From positions 1 to 24,936 of the forward strand of contig JAEYXX010000101.1 of NCBI GenBank assembly GCA_023431055.1: a stretch of DNA of 24,936 nt. The letters are read 5' to 3'. The translations under genes and the position numbers were made by a program. Under the pieces are notes generated by a model that saw only the letters and a list, made by a program, of their open reading frames with translations, was not told the origin of the DNA and did not search any database. Origin of the DNA: Pseudomonadota bacterium. Its GTDB lineage: Bacteria > Pseudomonadota > Gammaproteobacteria > Pseudomonadales > Pseudomonadaceae. Below, in pieces: positions 1-5,897 of the stretch (its first letter is position 1; each line of letters begins with the position of its first letter).

Positions 1-63
1 GCGCAGGATGCGGCAGGCGATGGCGCCACGGTTGGCGATCAGGAGTTTGTCGAACATCTTCAT
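1..63 (-). CDS. uca: Urea/guanidine carboxylase, N-terminal fragment
   Basis: Only the first 21 codons lie in the window; the gene continues past the left edge. The translation starts MKMFDKLLIANRGAIACRIL, which is the hallmark start of a biotin carboxylase domain (the LIANRGEIA-type motif). The start at 63 is preceded by GAGGG five bases upstream. The gene follows two DUF1989 (UAAP) genes in the same orientation and sits downstream of a guanidine-I riboswitch. In that context, family knowledge says the enzyme is annotated urea carboxylase but carboxylates guanidine with ATP and bicarbonate, feeding the UAAP pair and allophanate hydrolase. That it is the guanidine-preferring form is inferred from context; substrate-selecting residues are outside the window. 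Confidence 0.85.
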   Translation of the reverse strand, partial: MKMFDKLLIANRGAIACRILR

Positions 64-173
64 TGACCCTCGAAGGGCGTGGCGGGCCGTCCCGCCGTCA
101 TTCGTCATGTGCCACGGTCGTCCGTGGCGAAAAATCCGGTGATACGTGCCGCGCGTGTTGGCGGGACGCATTT

Positions 174-224
174 CGTAGGGCGGGTGAAACCCGCCGGTTT
201 TTGGCGGGTTTCACCCGCCCTACG
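174..224. repeat. Perfect 22-bp inverted repeat between UAAP2 and carboxylase genes
   Basis: Positions 174-195 and 203-224 are exact reverse complements (core GTAGGGCGGGTGAAACCCGCC) around a 7-base loop. The hairpin abuts the TGA of the UAAP2 gene (225-227). There is no T-tract of terminator length, so it is more likely a mobile palindromic repeat or an mRNA-stabilising or processing stem than a full terminator. It lies inside an operon, where it could tune expression of the carboxylase relative to the upstream genes. Confidence 0.8.
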
Positions 225-860
225 TCAATCCCACACCAGCACTTCAGCGGGGGTTGGGTTCCAGCCGTTGCACGGGTTGTTCAACTGTGGGCAGTTGGAG
301 ATCAGCACGATCACGTCGACCTCGGCCTTGAGCTCGACGTACTTGCCCGGCGCGGAGATGCCGTCCTCGAAGGTCAGGCCGCCTTCGGGGGTGACTGGTA
401 CGTTCATGAAGAAGTTGATGTTGGCGCCGATGTCGCGCTTGCTCAGGCGGCCGTCGTGCAGGCTGGCGCGCAGGAAGTTGTCGCGACAGCTGTGCATATA
501 GCGCTTCTCCAGTGCATACCTGACGGTGTTGCTCTCCTGCGCGCAGGCGCCACCAAGGGTGTCGTGGCGGCCGCAGGTGTCAGCGACTATGGTCAGCAGC
601 GGTTTGCCGAGGTTGGAGTAGAGCACCGTGCCGGTGGTGAGGTAGACCTTGTTCTGCTTGCGCAGGGTGCGCTGCGGGTCGAAACGCTCACGCGGGTTAT
701 TCGCGGCGAAGAACAGGGTGTCGATCGCCTGGTTGCCTTCCAGGTCGTGCAGGCGCAGGGTCTGCCCGGCCTTGACCTCGAACAGGTAGGGTTCGCCCGC
801 CGGGATGGTGTGGCGGAACACGGCGGTTTCGGGATGCAGGTTGCTGGCAGTAAGGCTCAT
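225..860 (-). CDS. cgdB: DUF1989 protein UAAP2, carboxyguanidine deiminase subunit
   Basis: This 211-aa protein belongs to the urea amidolyase-associated protein 2 family (DUF1989). With UAAP1 this family forms carboxyguanidine deiminase, which converts carboxyguanidine to allophanate and ammonia in the cytoplasm. Visible signatures are [11 protein letters not shown] near residue 41, the metal-site motif [13 protein letters not shown] at 94-106, and a second Cys-bearing stretch [16 protein letters not shown] at 189-204. Cys96, Cys106, Cys190 and Cys197 are candidate metal ligands. Length is normal for the family. The start at 860 is chosen for GAGGA seven bases upstream. It lies between UAAP1 and the carboxylase, in the riboswitch-led operon. 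The A/B letter is assigned by operon order and is tentative. Confidence 0.85.
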   Translation of the reverse strand: MSLTASNLHPETAVFRHTIPAGEPYLFEVKAGQTLRLHDLEGNQAIDTLFFAANNPRERFDPQRTLRKQNKVYLTTGTVLYSNLGKPLLTIVADTCGRHDTLGGACAQESNTVRYALEKRYMHSCRDNFLRASLHDGRLSKRDIGANINFFMNVPVTPEGGLTFEDGISAPGKYVELKAEVDVIVLISNCPQLNNPCNGWNPTPAEVLVWD

Positions 861-890
861 TGCAGTGTCCTCAATAGCGTTCTACTGGGC

Positions 891-1001
891 TCCCGCCTTC
901 GCGGGAGTGACGAGGTCGGCGTCATCCCCGTGCAGCGGGACGGTGCTTGCGCCGAACGCCCTTCAGGGCGGCCCGAAGGGCGAGCGCAGCGAGTCACCCA
1001 T
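891..1001. repeat. Pseudomonas-type intergenic repeats
   Basis: The gap between the two DUF1989 genes holds CTCCCGCCTTCGCGGGAG (about 891-908), an 18-bp hairpin repeat. A second palindromic stretch rich in GCCCTTCAGGGC and CCCGAAGGGC follows (about 958-982). Similar motifs are scattered in Pseudomonas genomes. No ORF or clear promoter is seen here, so the genes on either side are probably cotranscribed through the repeats. Confidence 0.6.
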
Positions 1002-1730
1002 TCAAATGTACTGGCGTTCGGTGTTGTGGAAGCCCCGGCCGTTCTCAGGGCGCGAGGTGCGGCAGAGCACGGTGATGCCGTCGCTGTCGACCTTGCTCCA
1101 GGTCAGTTGCACCGGTTTGGGTGCGTACTGCGGATTCGGGTCCATCGGGTGTTGCAGCGCGGTAAGCACCACCAGGGTGTCCATCGGCGCGTACAGCTCG
1201 ATGTAGTCACCGGCTTTGCTGTTATTGGGTTGGAAGTGGAAGGCGCCTTCGGCGTCGACGTCCACGCGGCTGAACAGGTTGAGATTCATCAACAGGTCTG
1301 CAAGGTTCAGGTCCCACTTGCCCATTTCCACCAGCAGGTTGTCCATGCCGTTGCGGAAGAAGCCGTTGCGCAGTTCCTGGTAGCGGCCCTGGCCGTACTT
1401 TTCCAGCACCTCTTCGGCATTCAGCACACCGCCGAAGCTGTCGTGCCAGCCGCAGGTATCGGCGGTGATGGCGGCCAGCACCTTGCCCATGTCCGAGTAC
1501 AGGCAGTGGCCGGCGGTGAGCTTGGCGGTGTGCTGGCACTTGAGGGTGTCGGGCAGGTTCAGGCGCTCACTTTTCTCGGCGGCGTTGAACAGCAGCAGGC
1601 TGACGTTGGCGCCGCCTTCGATATCGGTGATGCGCAGCAGTTGGCCACGCTTGAGGATGAAGGAAGTGTGGCCGCCGCCGGGCACGGTTTCCTCATAGAG
1701 GGTGGGGCGGAGAGTGAGGGTAGTGTTCAT
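1002..1730 (-). CDS. cgdA: DUF1989 protein UAAP1, carboxyguanidine deiminase subunit
   Basis: This 242-aa DUF1989 protein matches the urea amidolyase-associated protein 1 type: LYEETVPGGGHTSF near the N-terminus, DIEGGANVSLLLFN at about 36-49 and DTCGWHDSFGG at 91-101. Family knowledge: UAAP1 and UAAP2 together form a deiminase that turns carboxyguanidine into allophanate. Compared with UAAP2, it keeps the CGWHD motif but lacks the Cys after the GG, and it has no Cys pair in the C-terminal NP..P stretch (residues 192-206). The two subunits are therefore probably not equivalent at the metal site. GAGGT five bases before the ATG at 1730 supports the start. A MITE-like element lies just upstream. 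Confidence 0.85.
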   Translation of the reverse strand: MNTTLTLRPTLYEETVPGGGHTSFILKRGQLLRITDIEGGANVSLLLFNAAEKSERLNLPDTLKCQHTAKLTAGHCLYSDMGKVLAAITADTCGWHDSFGGVLNAEEVLEKYGQGRYQELRNGFFRNGMDNLLVEMGKWDLNLADLLMNLNLFSRVDVDAEGAFHFQPNNSKAGDYIELYAPMDTLVVLTALQHPMDPNPQYAPKPVQLTWSKVDSDGITVLCRTSRPENGRGFHNTERQYI

Positions 1731-1812
1731 GAGTACCTCGGGGTCAAAGCCTGGTCGTCAGGCGCCGGCAGGGGCGCCTGATCATCGTTGCGATACGTTT
1801 GGTTTAGGGCGG

Positions 1813-1970
1813 CTCTAAAAACGTTGGCGAGGCAGTCAGCACAAGGCAAAAACAGGCGAAAAACGATCGGAGTCGCGCTCGACTTTACGAGTAGTAAATG
1901 AGCATTTTGATCGGACTCGCGCACGAGCCTGTTTTTAACGCAGTGATGGCAACGCAGGTAGTTTTTAGAG
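1813..1970. mobile_element. 158-bp MITE-like element inside the guanidine operon
   Basis: The element is bounded by perfect 10-bp terminal inverted repeats, CTCTAAAAAC at 1813-1822 and GTTTTTAGAG at 1961-1970. It has further subterminal inverted homology: ATCGGAGTCGCGC (about 1866-1878) against GCGCGAGTCCGAT on the other arm, and AACAGGC against GCCTGTT. It encodes no protein. It fills most of the gap between the stop of SBP1 (1978) and the start of UAAP1 (1730). No clear target-site duplication is visible. I infer a non-autonomous element or an expanded repeat family; its mobilising transposase is not in the window. Confidence 0.65.
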
Positions 1971-1977
1971 TTGCCCG

Positions 1978-3045
1978 TCAGAGCTTGCCGTCGACGGCCA
2001 TCTGTACATAGCTCGGGTCGAAACGCAGCTTGATGTTGGCGCTGTCGCCGGTAGTCACGTCGCCCGCGAAGGTCATGCCGATGGCGTCGGCGCTGCGCGC
2101 ACCTTCACCGAGGATGCCGTGCTCGAAGCTGAAGTTGGCGACCTTGGTCATGGTCTCCGGCAGGGCCGGGCTGGTGATGAAGTCCAGGGTTTCCTTCGGC
2201 GTGTAGAACAGCTTGGTGGTCGCCAGTTGCGACTGGTAGCCGGCCAGGTCGGTGCCGGAGGCCTTGGCCATTTCGGTCAGGGCTTCGGTGGCTTCGGGCG
2301 TGCCGGACTGCATCAGTTCGAGAATCTCGAACCAGGCGCCGACCAGGGCTTTGCCGAAGTCCGGGTTGTCCTGCAGGGTCTGGGTGTTGACCACCATCAT
2401 GTCGAGAATTTCACCGGGGATCTTCGAGGAGTCGAAAACCTGGGTGCTGCCGGGCTGGGCGATGATCTCGGCGAGCATCGGGTTCCAGGTGGCGGCTGCC
2501 TGCACGCTGGACGTTGAGAAAGCGGCGATGATGTCGGCGTCGGAGGTGTTCACCACCTTCACATCGCGCTCACTGAGACCGGCGGTTTCCAGAGCGCGGG
2601 CGAGGAAATAGTGGGAGACCGACAGCTCCACCAGGTTGACCTGCATGCCTTTGATGTCGGCCAGGGTCTTGCCTTCACCCTTGATGACCAGGCCGTCGTT
2701 GCCGTTGGAATAATCGCCGACGATCAGTGCGGTGCTGTCCACGCCACCGGCGGCGGGGATGGTCAGAGCGTCCATGTTGGTCATGGTGCAGCCGTCGAAC
2801 TGACCGACGCTGTACTGGTTGATCGATTCGACATAGTCGTTGAGCTGCACGACATCGATGTCGATGCCGTATTTCTTCGCCCATTTGTCGATGATGCCGG
2901 AGGTGCTGGCATGGCCCCAGGGCATCCAGCCGGCGTAGAGCGTCCAGCAGACGCTGAAGCTGTCTTTCTTCTCGGCATGAGCGCTGAAGCTGAGCACCGC
3001 GGCCAGACCGGCAGCGGCGAAGGAGAGCAGACGGTACTTGCGCAT
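1978..3045 (-). CDS. ABC transporter substrate-binding protein SBP1 (NMT1/NrtA-like)
   Basis: This 355-aa periplasmic binding protein has a signal peptide (hydrophobic stretch within residues 7-21, SAHA before a likely cut after Ala24). The mature part resembles nitrate/sulfonate/taurine-type binding proteins (NMT1/THI5-like): AGWMPWG near residue 38 and CTMTNMDALTIPAAGG near 85. Annotation tools usually call this group nitrate/sulfonate/bicarbonate binding. The guanidine-I riboswitch upstream and the carboxyguanidine deiminase genes downstream argue for guanidine or a guanidino compound as ligand (inference). GGAGG lies six bases before the ATG. It is paralogous to SBP2 at 8036-9097. No permease follows directly, so it probably works with the permease/ATPase pair at 5894-7575. 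Confidence 0.88.
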   Translation of the reverse strand: MRKYRLLSFAAAGLAAVLSFSAHAEKKDSFSVCWTLYAGWMPWGHASTSGIIDKWAKKYGIDIDVVQLNDYVESINQYSVGQFDGCTMTNMDALTIPAAGGVDSTALIVGDYSNGNDGLVIKGEGKTLADIKGMQVNLVELSVSHYFLARALETAGLSERDVKVVNTSDADIIAAFSTSSVQAAATWNPMLAEIIAQPGSTQVFDSSKIPGEILDMMVVNTQTLQDNPDFGKALVGAWFEILELMQSGTPEATEALTEMAKASGTDLAGYQSQLATTKLFYTPKETLDFITSPALPETMTKVANFSFEHGILGEGARSADAIGMTFAGDVTTGDSANIKLRFDPSYVQMAVDGKL

Positions 3046-3114
3046 TTGGAACCTCCAGTGTTGGTGAGTACGGGCAGGAGTCGCGGCACGTTTCGAATGC
3101 TTCGAAAGGCGCGT

Positions 3115-3208
3115 TCTCCCGGGCTTTTATCCCGCCGTGTAACCTCACTGGAGGTCGATGACTCTCGGACCAGTCACCCGCCTGCGCGGATCGGAACCCT
3201 AGTCATCC
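3115..3208 (-). promoter_or_regulatory. Guanidine-I (ykkC) riboswitch 1
   Basis: Read on the minus strand, the conserved elements appear in order: GGATGAC (P1 strand), TAGGGTTCCG, a CCGC-GCAG-GCGG hairpin, CTGGTCCGAGA, GTCATC (P1 partner), a CCTC-CAGT-GAGG stem, then ACACGGCGGGATAAAAGCCC and GGGAGA. This is the full guanidine-I aptamer consensus. The aptamer's ACCTCCAGTG (plus 3146-3155) is exactly complementary to CACTGGAGGT (plus 3051-3060), which contains the SBP1 Shine-Dalgarno. This suggests that guanidine binding, by forming the aptamer stem, frees the ribosome site. It controls SBP1, UAAP1, UAAP2 and the carboxylase. Confidence 0.96.
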
Positions 3209-3234
3209 ATTTCGCAAATTGTGGTGCCGCGACT

Positions 3235-3248
3235 CCGGGAAATCCCGG
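3235..3248 (-). other. Hairpin 5' of riboswitch 1
   Basis: CCGGGA and TCCCGG form a six-base stem in the leader RNA upstream of the aptamer. Equivalent hairpins with different sequence precede riboswitches 2 and 3. A 19-base block, plus 3214-3232, is identical to 7861-7879 ahead of riboswitch 2. Function is unknown. Confidence 0.55.
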
Positions 3249-3272
3249 TTTTAACCTGCACACCTGAGTTTT

Positions 3273-3288
3273 AGCGAATAGCGTGCCA
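3273..3288 (-). promoter_or_regulatory. Sigma-54 (-24/-12) promoter of the SBP1-UAAP operon
   Basis: On the minus strand the site reads TGGCACGCTATTCGCT. It matches the RpoN consensus TGGCACG-N4-TTGCW with GG and GC at the correct spacing and one deviation (TCGCT for TTGCT). Transcription would begin about 12 bases downstream (near 3262), leaving a leader that carries the hairpin and the whole aptamer. The same arrangement is present ahead of the other two riboswitches. Confidence 0.85.
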
Positions 3289-3370
3289 GCTCGCCGGAGC
3301 CCGCGGCTGCGCGCTTGGGCGATGCTGTTTGCGGCTTGCGTGCTGCCTGATGGGGCCTGGGCGGCGTTCA

Positions 3371-3389
3371 TTGCACCGTTCGGGGGCAA
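3371..3389. promoter_or_regulatory. NtrC-like binding site between divergent units
   Basis: TTGCACC-gttcg-GGGGCAA is a near-perfect dyad close to the NtrC consensus TGCACY-N5-RGTGCA. It lies about 115 bases upstream of the predicted start of the SBP1 operon and about 75 bases upstream of the start of the divergent oxygenase unit. Both distances suit a sigma-54 enhancer. Identification as NtrC is by consensus only. Confidence 0.5.
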
Positions 3390-3428
3390 TTCGGCTTGTG
3401 GCATCGCGCCCTGGCGGCGTCAGGGCGG

Positions 3429-3444
3429 TGGCATGGAAATCGCT
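3429..3444 (+). promoter_or_regulatory. Sigma-54 (-24/-12) promoter of the oxygenase pair
   Basis: TGGCATGGAAATCGCT has GG and GC with correct -24/-12 spacing and the same TCGCT -12 form as the three riboswitch promoters. It differs from the consensus at one base of the -24 block (CATG for CACG). The predicted start is near 3455, about 90 bases before the ATG at 3547. No riboswitch is seen in this leader. Confidence 0.6.
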
Positions 3445-3546
3445 ATCGACCCTGTTGCAGGGGCGGCCTTGCTGCCGCTCTCGGGACGACCCGACCCGCT
3501 GCTCGTCTGGACGACCAGGTAACTCACTTGTTCAAGGGAGATTGCC

Positions 3547-4572
3547 ATGGCGCATACCCATTTCACCTCCATTCCCCTGATCGATGTCTCGGGCTTGTAT
3601 AGCGAGCATTTTGCCGAGCGCCAGCGCGTAGCCGATGAGCTGGGCCGTGCCGCGCGCGAGGTCGGCTTCCTGCAGATTACCGGGCACGGCATTTCGCGTG
3701 AGCTGCGCGACGGTTTGGTCGACCAAACGCGCCGCTTCTTCGCCCGCCCGCTGGAGGAGAAGATGCGTTTTTACATCGGTCAGTCGAGCAACCACAGCGG
3801 TTACGTGCCGGAGGGCGAGGAGCAGTTTGTCGGCGGCAGCAAGGATCTGAAAGAGGCCTACGACGTCAATTACGACTACACCGACGCGGCCCAGGTCTAT
3901 CCGCTGCTGGGCCCGACGCAGTGGCCGGACTCGGCGGACTTCAAGCGCGAGGTAAGCGCTTACTATAGGGCGGCGCTGGCTTTGGGCGACACGCTGTTTC
4001 GCGGCTTCGCCCTGGCGCTGGGGCTGGCCGAGGACACCTTCGCCGACATCACCCGGCAGCCCACCAGCCAGTTGCGCATGATCCATTACCCGCTCGATCC
4101 CGATCCGGTGGCCGACCGTCCCGGTATCGGCGCGCACACCGACTACGAGTGCTTCACCATCCTCTTGCCTACCGCTGAAGGCTTGCAGGTGCTCAACGGC
4201 GATGGCCAGTGGATCGACGTCCCGCTGATTGAGGATGCCTTCGTGATCAATATCGGCGACATGCTCGAAGTGCTCAGCAATGGTCATTTCGTCGCCACCT
4301 CGCACCGCGTGCGCAAGGTCAGCGAGGAGCGCTTCGCCTTCCCGCTGTTCTGCGCCTGCGACTACCCGACGCGCATCGCGCCGATTGCCGGTCTGCCGGC
4401 GCGTGGCGAGCGTGTGTACACGCCTGTGAGCTGTGGCGACCACCTGTTCGCGCAGACGGCGCAGACCTTCCGCTATCTGCGCGAGCGCCTGGAGGATGGT
4501 TCGCTGCAACTGCCCGATGGTGCCGCGGGTTTGTCCAGCTTTGGTCAAGGCCGCCAGGAGGTGACGGCATGA
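3547..4572 (+). CDS. 2-oxoglutarate/Fe(II)-dependent oxygenase, isopenicillin-N-synthase-like
   Basis: This 341-aa soluble protein has the N-terminal non-haem dioxygenase region (IPLIDVSGLYS at 9-19, VGFLQITGHGI at 39-49) and a C-terminal 2OG-FeII domain. Iron ligands are His197 and Asp199 (GAHTDYE) and His253 (TSHRV). Arg262 is the probable 2-oxoglutarate anchor, but the following motif is R-F-A where many relatives have RxS. GGGAG seven bases before the ATG supports the start. Family members include ethylene-forming enzyme and plant homoarginine/arginine hydroxylases, some of which release guanidine. The substrate here is unknown. Its place inside a guanidine locus and its RpoN-type promoter suggest a nitrogen-linked substrate, perhaps a guanidino compound (inference). 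The stop overlaps the next start (ATGA). Confidence 0.85.
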   Translation: MAHTHFTSIPLIDVSGLYSEHFAERQRVADELGRAAREVGFLQITGHGISRELRDGLVDQTRRFFARPLEEKMRFYIGQSSNHSGYVPEGEEQFVGGSKDLKEAYDVNYDYTDAAQVYPLLGPTQWPDSADFKREVSAYYRAALALGDTLFRGFALALGLAEDTFADITRQPTSQLRMIHYPLDPDPVADRPGIGAHTDYECFTILLPTAEGLQVLNGDGQWIDVPLIEDAFVINIGDMLEVLSNGHFVATSHRVRKVSEERFAFPLFCACDYPTRIAPIAGLPARGERVYTPVSCGDHLFAQTAQTFRYLRERLEDGSLQLPDGAAGLSSFGQGRQEVTA

Positions 4573-5501
4573 ACCTGCTGGAACTGGCGGCACGTTACCC
4601 GCAGCGCGCCGAGGGCGGCGTGCCGGACTGGATGCTCGGACACTTTCGTCGCCGCAGCATCAGCTTCGCCGATGGCCGCAGCGACGAGCGTACCCAGGTG
4701 CACTGGCTGCAAAGCCGCAGCTTCACCATTGACCTGCGCCTGCCGGATTCACCCGCGCTGCCGGTGCGGGCCTGGCAGGACTACGACGCCGCCGAGCTGC
4801 GCCAGCTTGCCAATCATGAAGGCTGGGTGGCCGACAGCCTCTGGGAGAACGGCTACTTGAACTGGCGCGGCGGTGTGTCCCTGCAACTGCACAATCGCTG
4901 GCCGGAGCCGGCGCAATTGCAGCGCATCGGCAACTGCATGATCGAGTTCGGCACCAGCGGCGCCTATGTCGAGGACTGGCGCCTGCAGGCCAGCGGCGGG
5001 CCGTTGATCGGCCTGTGTCTGCTGGAGGAGTGCGATGCCGAAACCGGCCAGGTACTGCAGCGCGGCGGTGGCCTGATTCTCTGCGGCGACCGGCTTGGCT
5101 GGGTGCACGGGAGGGGAGCGGAGCTTAGCGAATCAGCCTTGCAACTGCGCGAGCGCGCGGAGCGGGCGCATGGGAATGGCGAGGCCCTGGTCGCGCTGTT
5201 CGGCTGCGAGACCTCGCTGGCCTACGCCGACCAGCTGGGGCGTTATCAGGTGGCGTTGTCCACTGTGCCGGCGCGGGTGGGGCAGAGCGTCTCGCTGGAA
5301 GGCTTCGAGTTGCCTGGAGCAGGGCGCGTCTGTCAGCACCTGCAGCGCCCGGATGGCCGTGCGGTGGTACGGACGTTCATCATCGATACGTTGGAGCCGG
5401 ATTGGCGCGCGGAACTCGCCACACCGACTACCGACGAGGCGCAACGCTGGTTCGCCGCGGAGGGCGAAACGCTGTCGCGGTATCTCGAGGTGTTGAGTTA
5501 G
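4569..5501 (+). CDS. Unrecognised 310-aa protein coupled to the oxygenase
   Basis: I do not recognise a functional family with confidence. The start ATG overlaps the oxygenase stop in an ATGA, with AGGAGG just upstream, so the two are translationally coupled and probably work together. No signal peptide, membrane segment or nucleotide-binding motif is visible. The protein is rich in aromatic and small residues in a pattern of short beta-strands: VHWLQSRSFTIDLRLPDSP near 40-58, ENGYLNWRGGVSLQLHNRW near 93-111, FGTSGAYVEDW near 127-137, and FGCETSLAY near 211-219. A lipocalin-like or other all-beta binding fold is a possible reading, not a demonstrated one. Codon use matches its neighbours. Confidence 0.75.
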   Translation: MNLLELAARYPQRAEGGVPDWMLGHFRRRSISFADGRSDERTQVHWLQSRSFTIDLRLPDSPALPVRAWQDYDAAELRQLANHEGWVADSLWENGYLNWRGGVSLQLHNRWPEPAQLQRIGNCMIEFGTSGAYVEDWRLQASGGPLIGLCLLEECDAETGQVLQRGGGLILCGDRLGWVHGRGAELSESALQLRERAERAHGNGEALVALFGCETSLAYADQLGRYQVALSTVPARVGQSVSLEGFELPGAGRVCQHLQRPDGRAVVRTFIIDTLEPDWRAELATPTTDEAQRWFAAEGETLSRYLEVLS

Positions 5502-5523
5502 TCAGACGGTGATCGTCTGATTA
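5499..5523 (+). terminator. Possible terminator hairpin after the oxygenase pair
   Basis: TCAGACG-gtgat-CGTCTGA (5502-5520) is a perfect seven-base stem, extendable to ten with a G-T pair, and it includes the TAG stop at 5499-5501. There is no real T-run after it, so termination would be weak or Rho-assisted. Confidence 0.4.
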
Positions 5524-5540
5524 ACCACTGAAAAGCTCGC

Positions 5541-5596
5541 CGCTGAAGCGCCTCCCACGGTCTGGTTCCGGTCGATTTGTGGGAGGGGCTTTCGGC
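5541..5596. repeat. REP-like inverted repeat (CCTCCCAC / GTGGGAGG)
   Basis: CGCTGAAGCGCCTCCCAC (from 5541) and GTGGGAGGGGCTTTCGGC (5579-5596) are imperfect inverted copies. This is the Pseudomonas repeat type containing GTGGGAGGGGCTTT. It lies in the gap between two convergent genes, a common home for REP elements. Confidence 0.6.
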
Positions 5597-5677
5597 TCGG
5601 GCATCCTGCTTCGCTCTACCTCCTGCATCTATGCAGTCGTAGCCGCGACGCTTTGGCTGGATCGAAGCGGCTGCTCC

Positions 5678-5736
5678 GTAGCCCGGATGCAATCGGGGGG
5701 AAATGTGCCGGTGTCCCCGGATTTCATCCGGGCTAC
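5678..5736. repeat. TAGCCCGGAT palindromic repeat, copy 1
   Basis: GTAGCCCGGATG at 5678-5689 is the reverse complement of CATCCGGGCTAC ending at 5736, with CGGGGG/CCCCGG arms inside. It forms a long hairpin and is nearly identical to the copy at 5838-5897. The rest of the gap (about 5737-5837) holds smaller palindromes, GGTGCGCATGGCGCACC and CCCTACG...CGTAGGG, and no ORF. Confidence 0.7.
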
Positions 5737-5837
5737 AGCTGCGCCTCTGTGACCGGAGGCGCAGGCGGTGCGCATGGCGCACCCTACGGTTTATCGCGGT
5801 TTGCGCCTCGTAGGGTGTGTACCGAGATGGTAGCTCC

Positions 5838-5897
5838 GTAGCCCGGATGCAATCCGGGGAAACTGTCCCGATGATCCCCGGATTTCATCCGGGCTAC
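5838..5897. repeat. TAGCCCGGAT palindromic repeat, copy 2, carrying the ATPase stop codon
   Basis: This is the same 60-bp hairpin repeat as at 5678-5736 with few differences. Its outer arm, GGGCTAC at 5891-5897, contains the TAG stop of the minus-strand ABC ATPase gene (5894-5896). The insertion or expansion of this repeat has therefore reached the end of the coding sequence. Confidence 0.7.

Noticed and set aside
63..1781. 572-codon open frame on the plus strand
   Set aside because: It is antisense to two clear DUF1989 genes and an intergenic repeat, with biased composition and no recognisable domain; a high-GC shadow frame.
3445..3546. Fourth riboswitch before the oxygenase
   Set aside because: None of the guanidine-I landmarks (TAGGGTTCCG, GGTCCGAGAG, ACACGG) is present on the plus strand.
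3532..4593. 353-codon minus-strand frame opposite the oxygenase
   Set aside because: The plus-strand gene has the iron-binding triad and a coupled downstream gene; the antisense frame has none.
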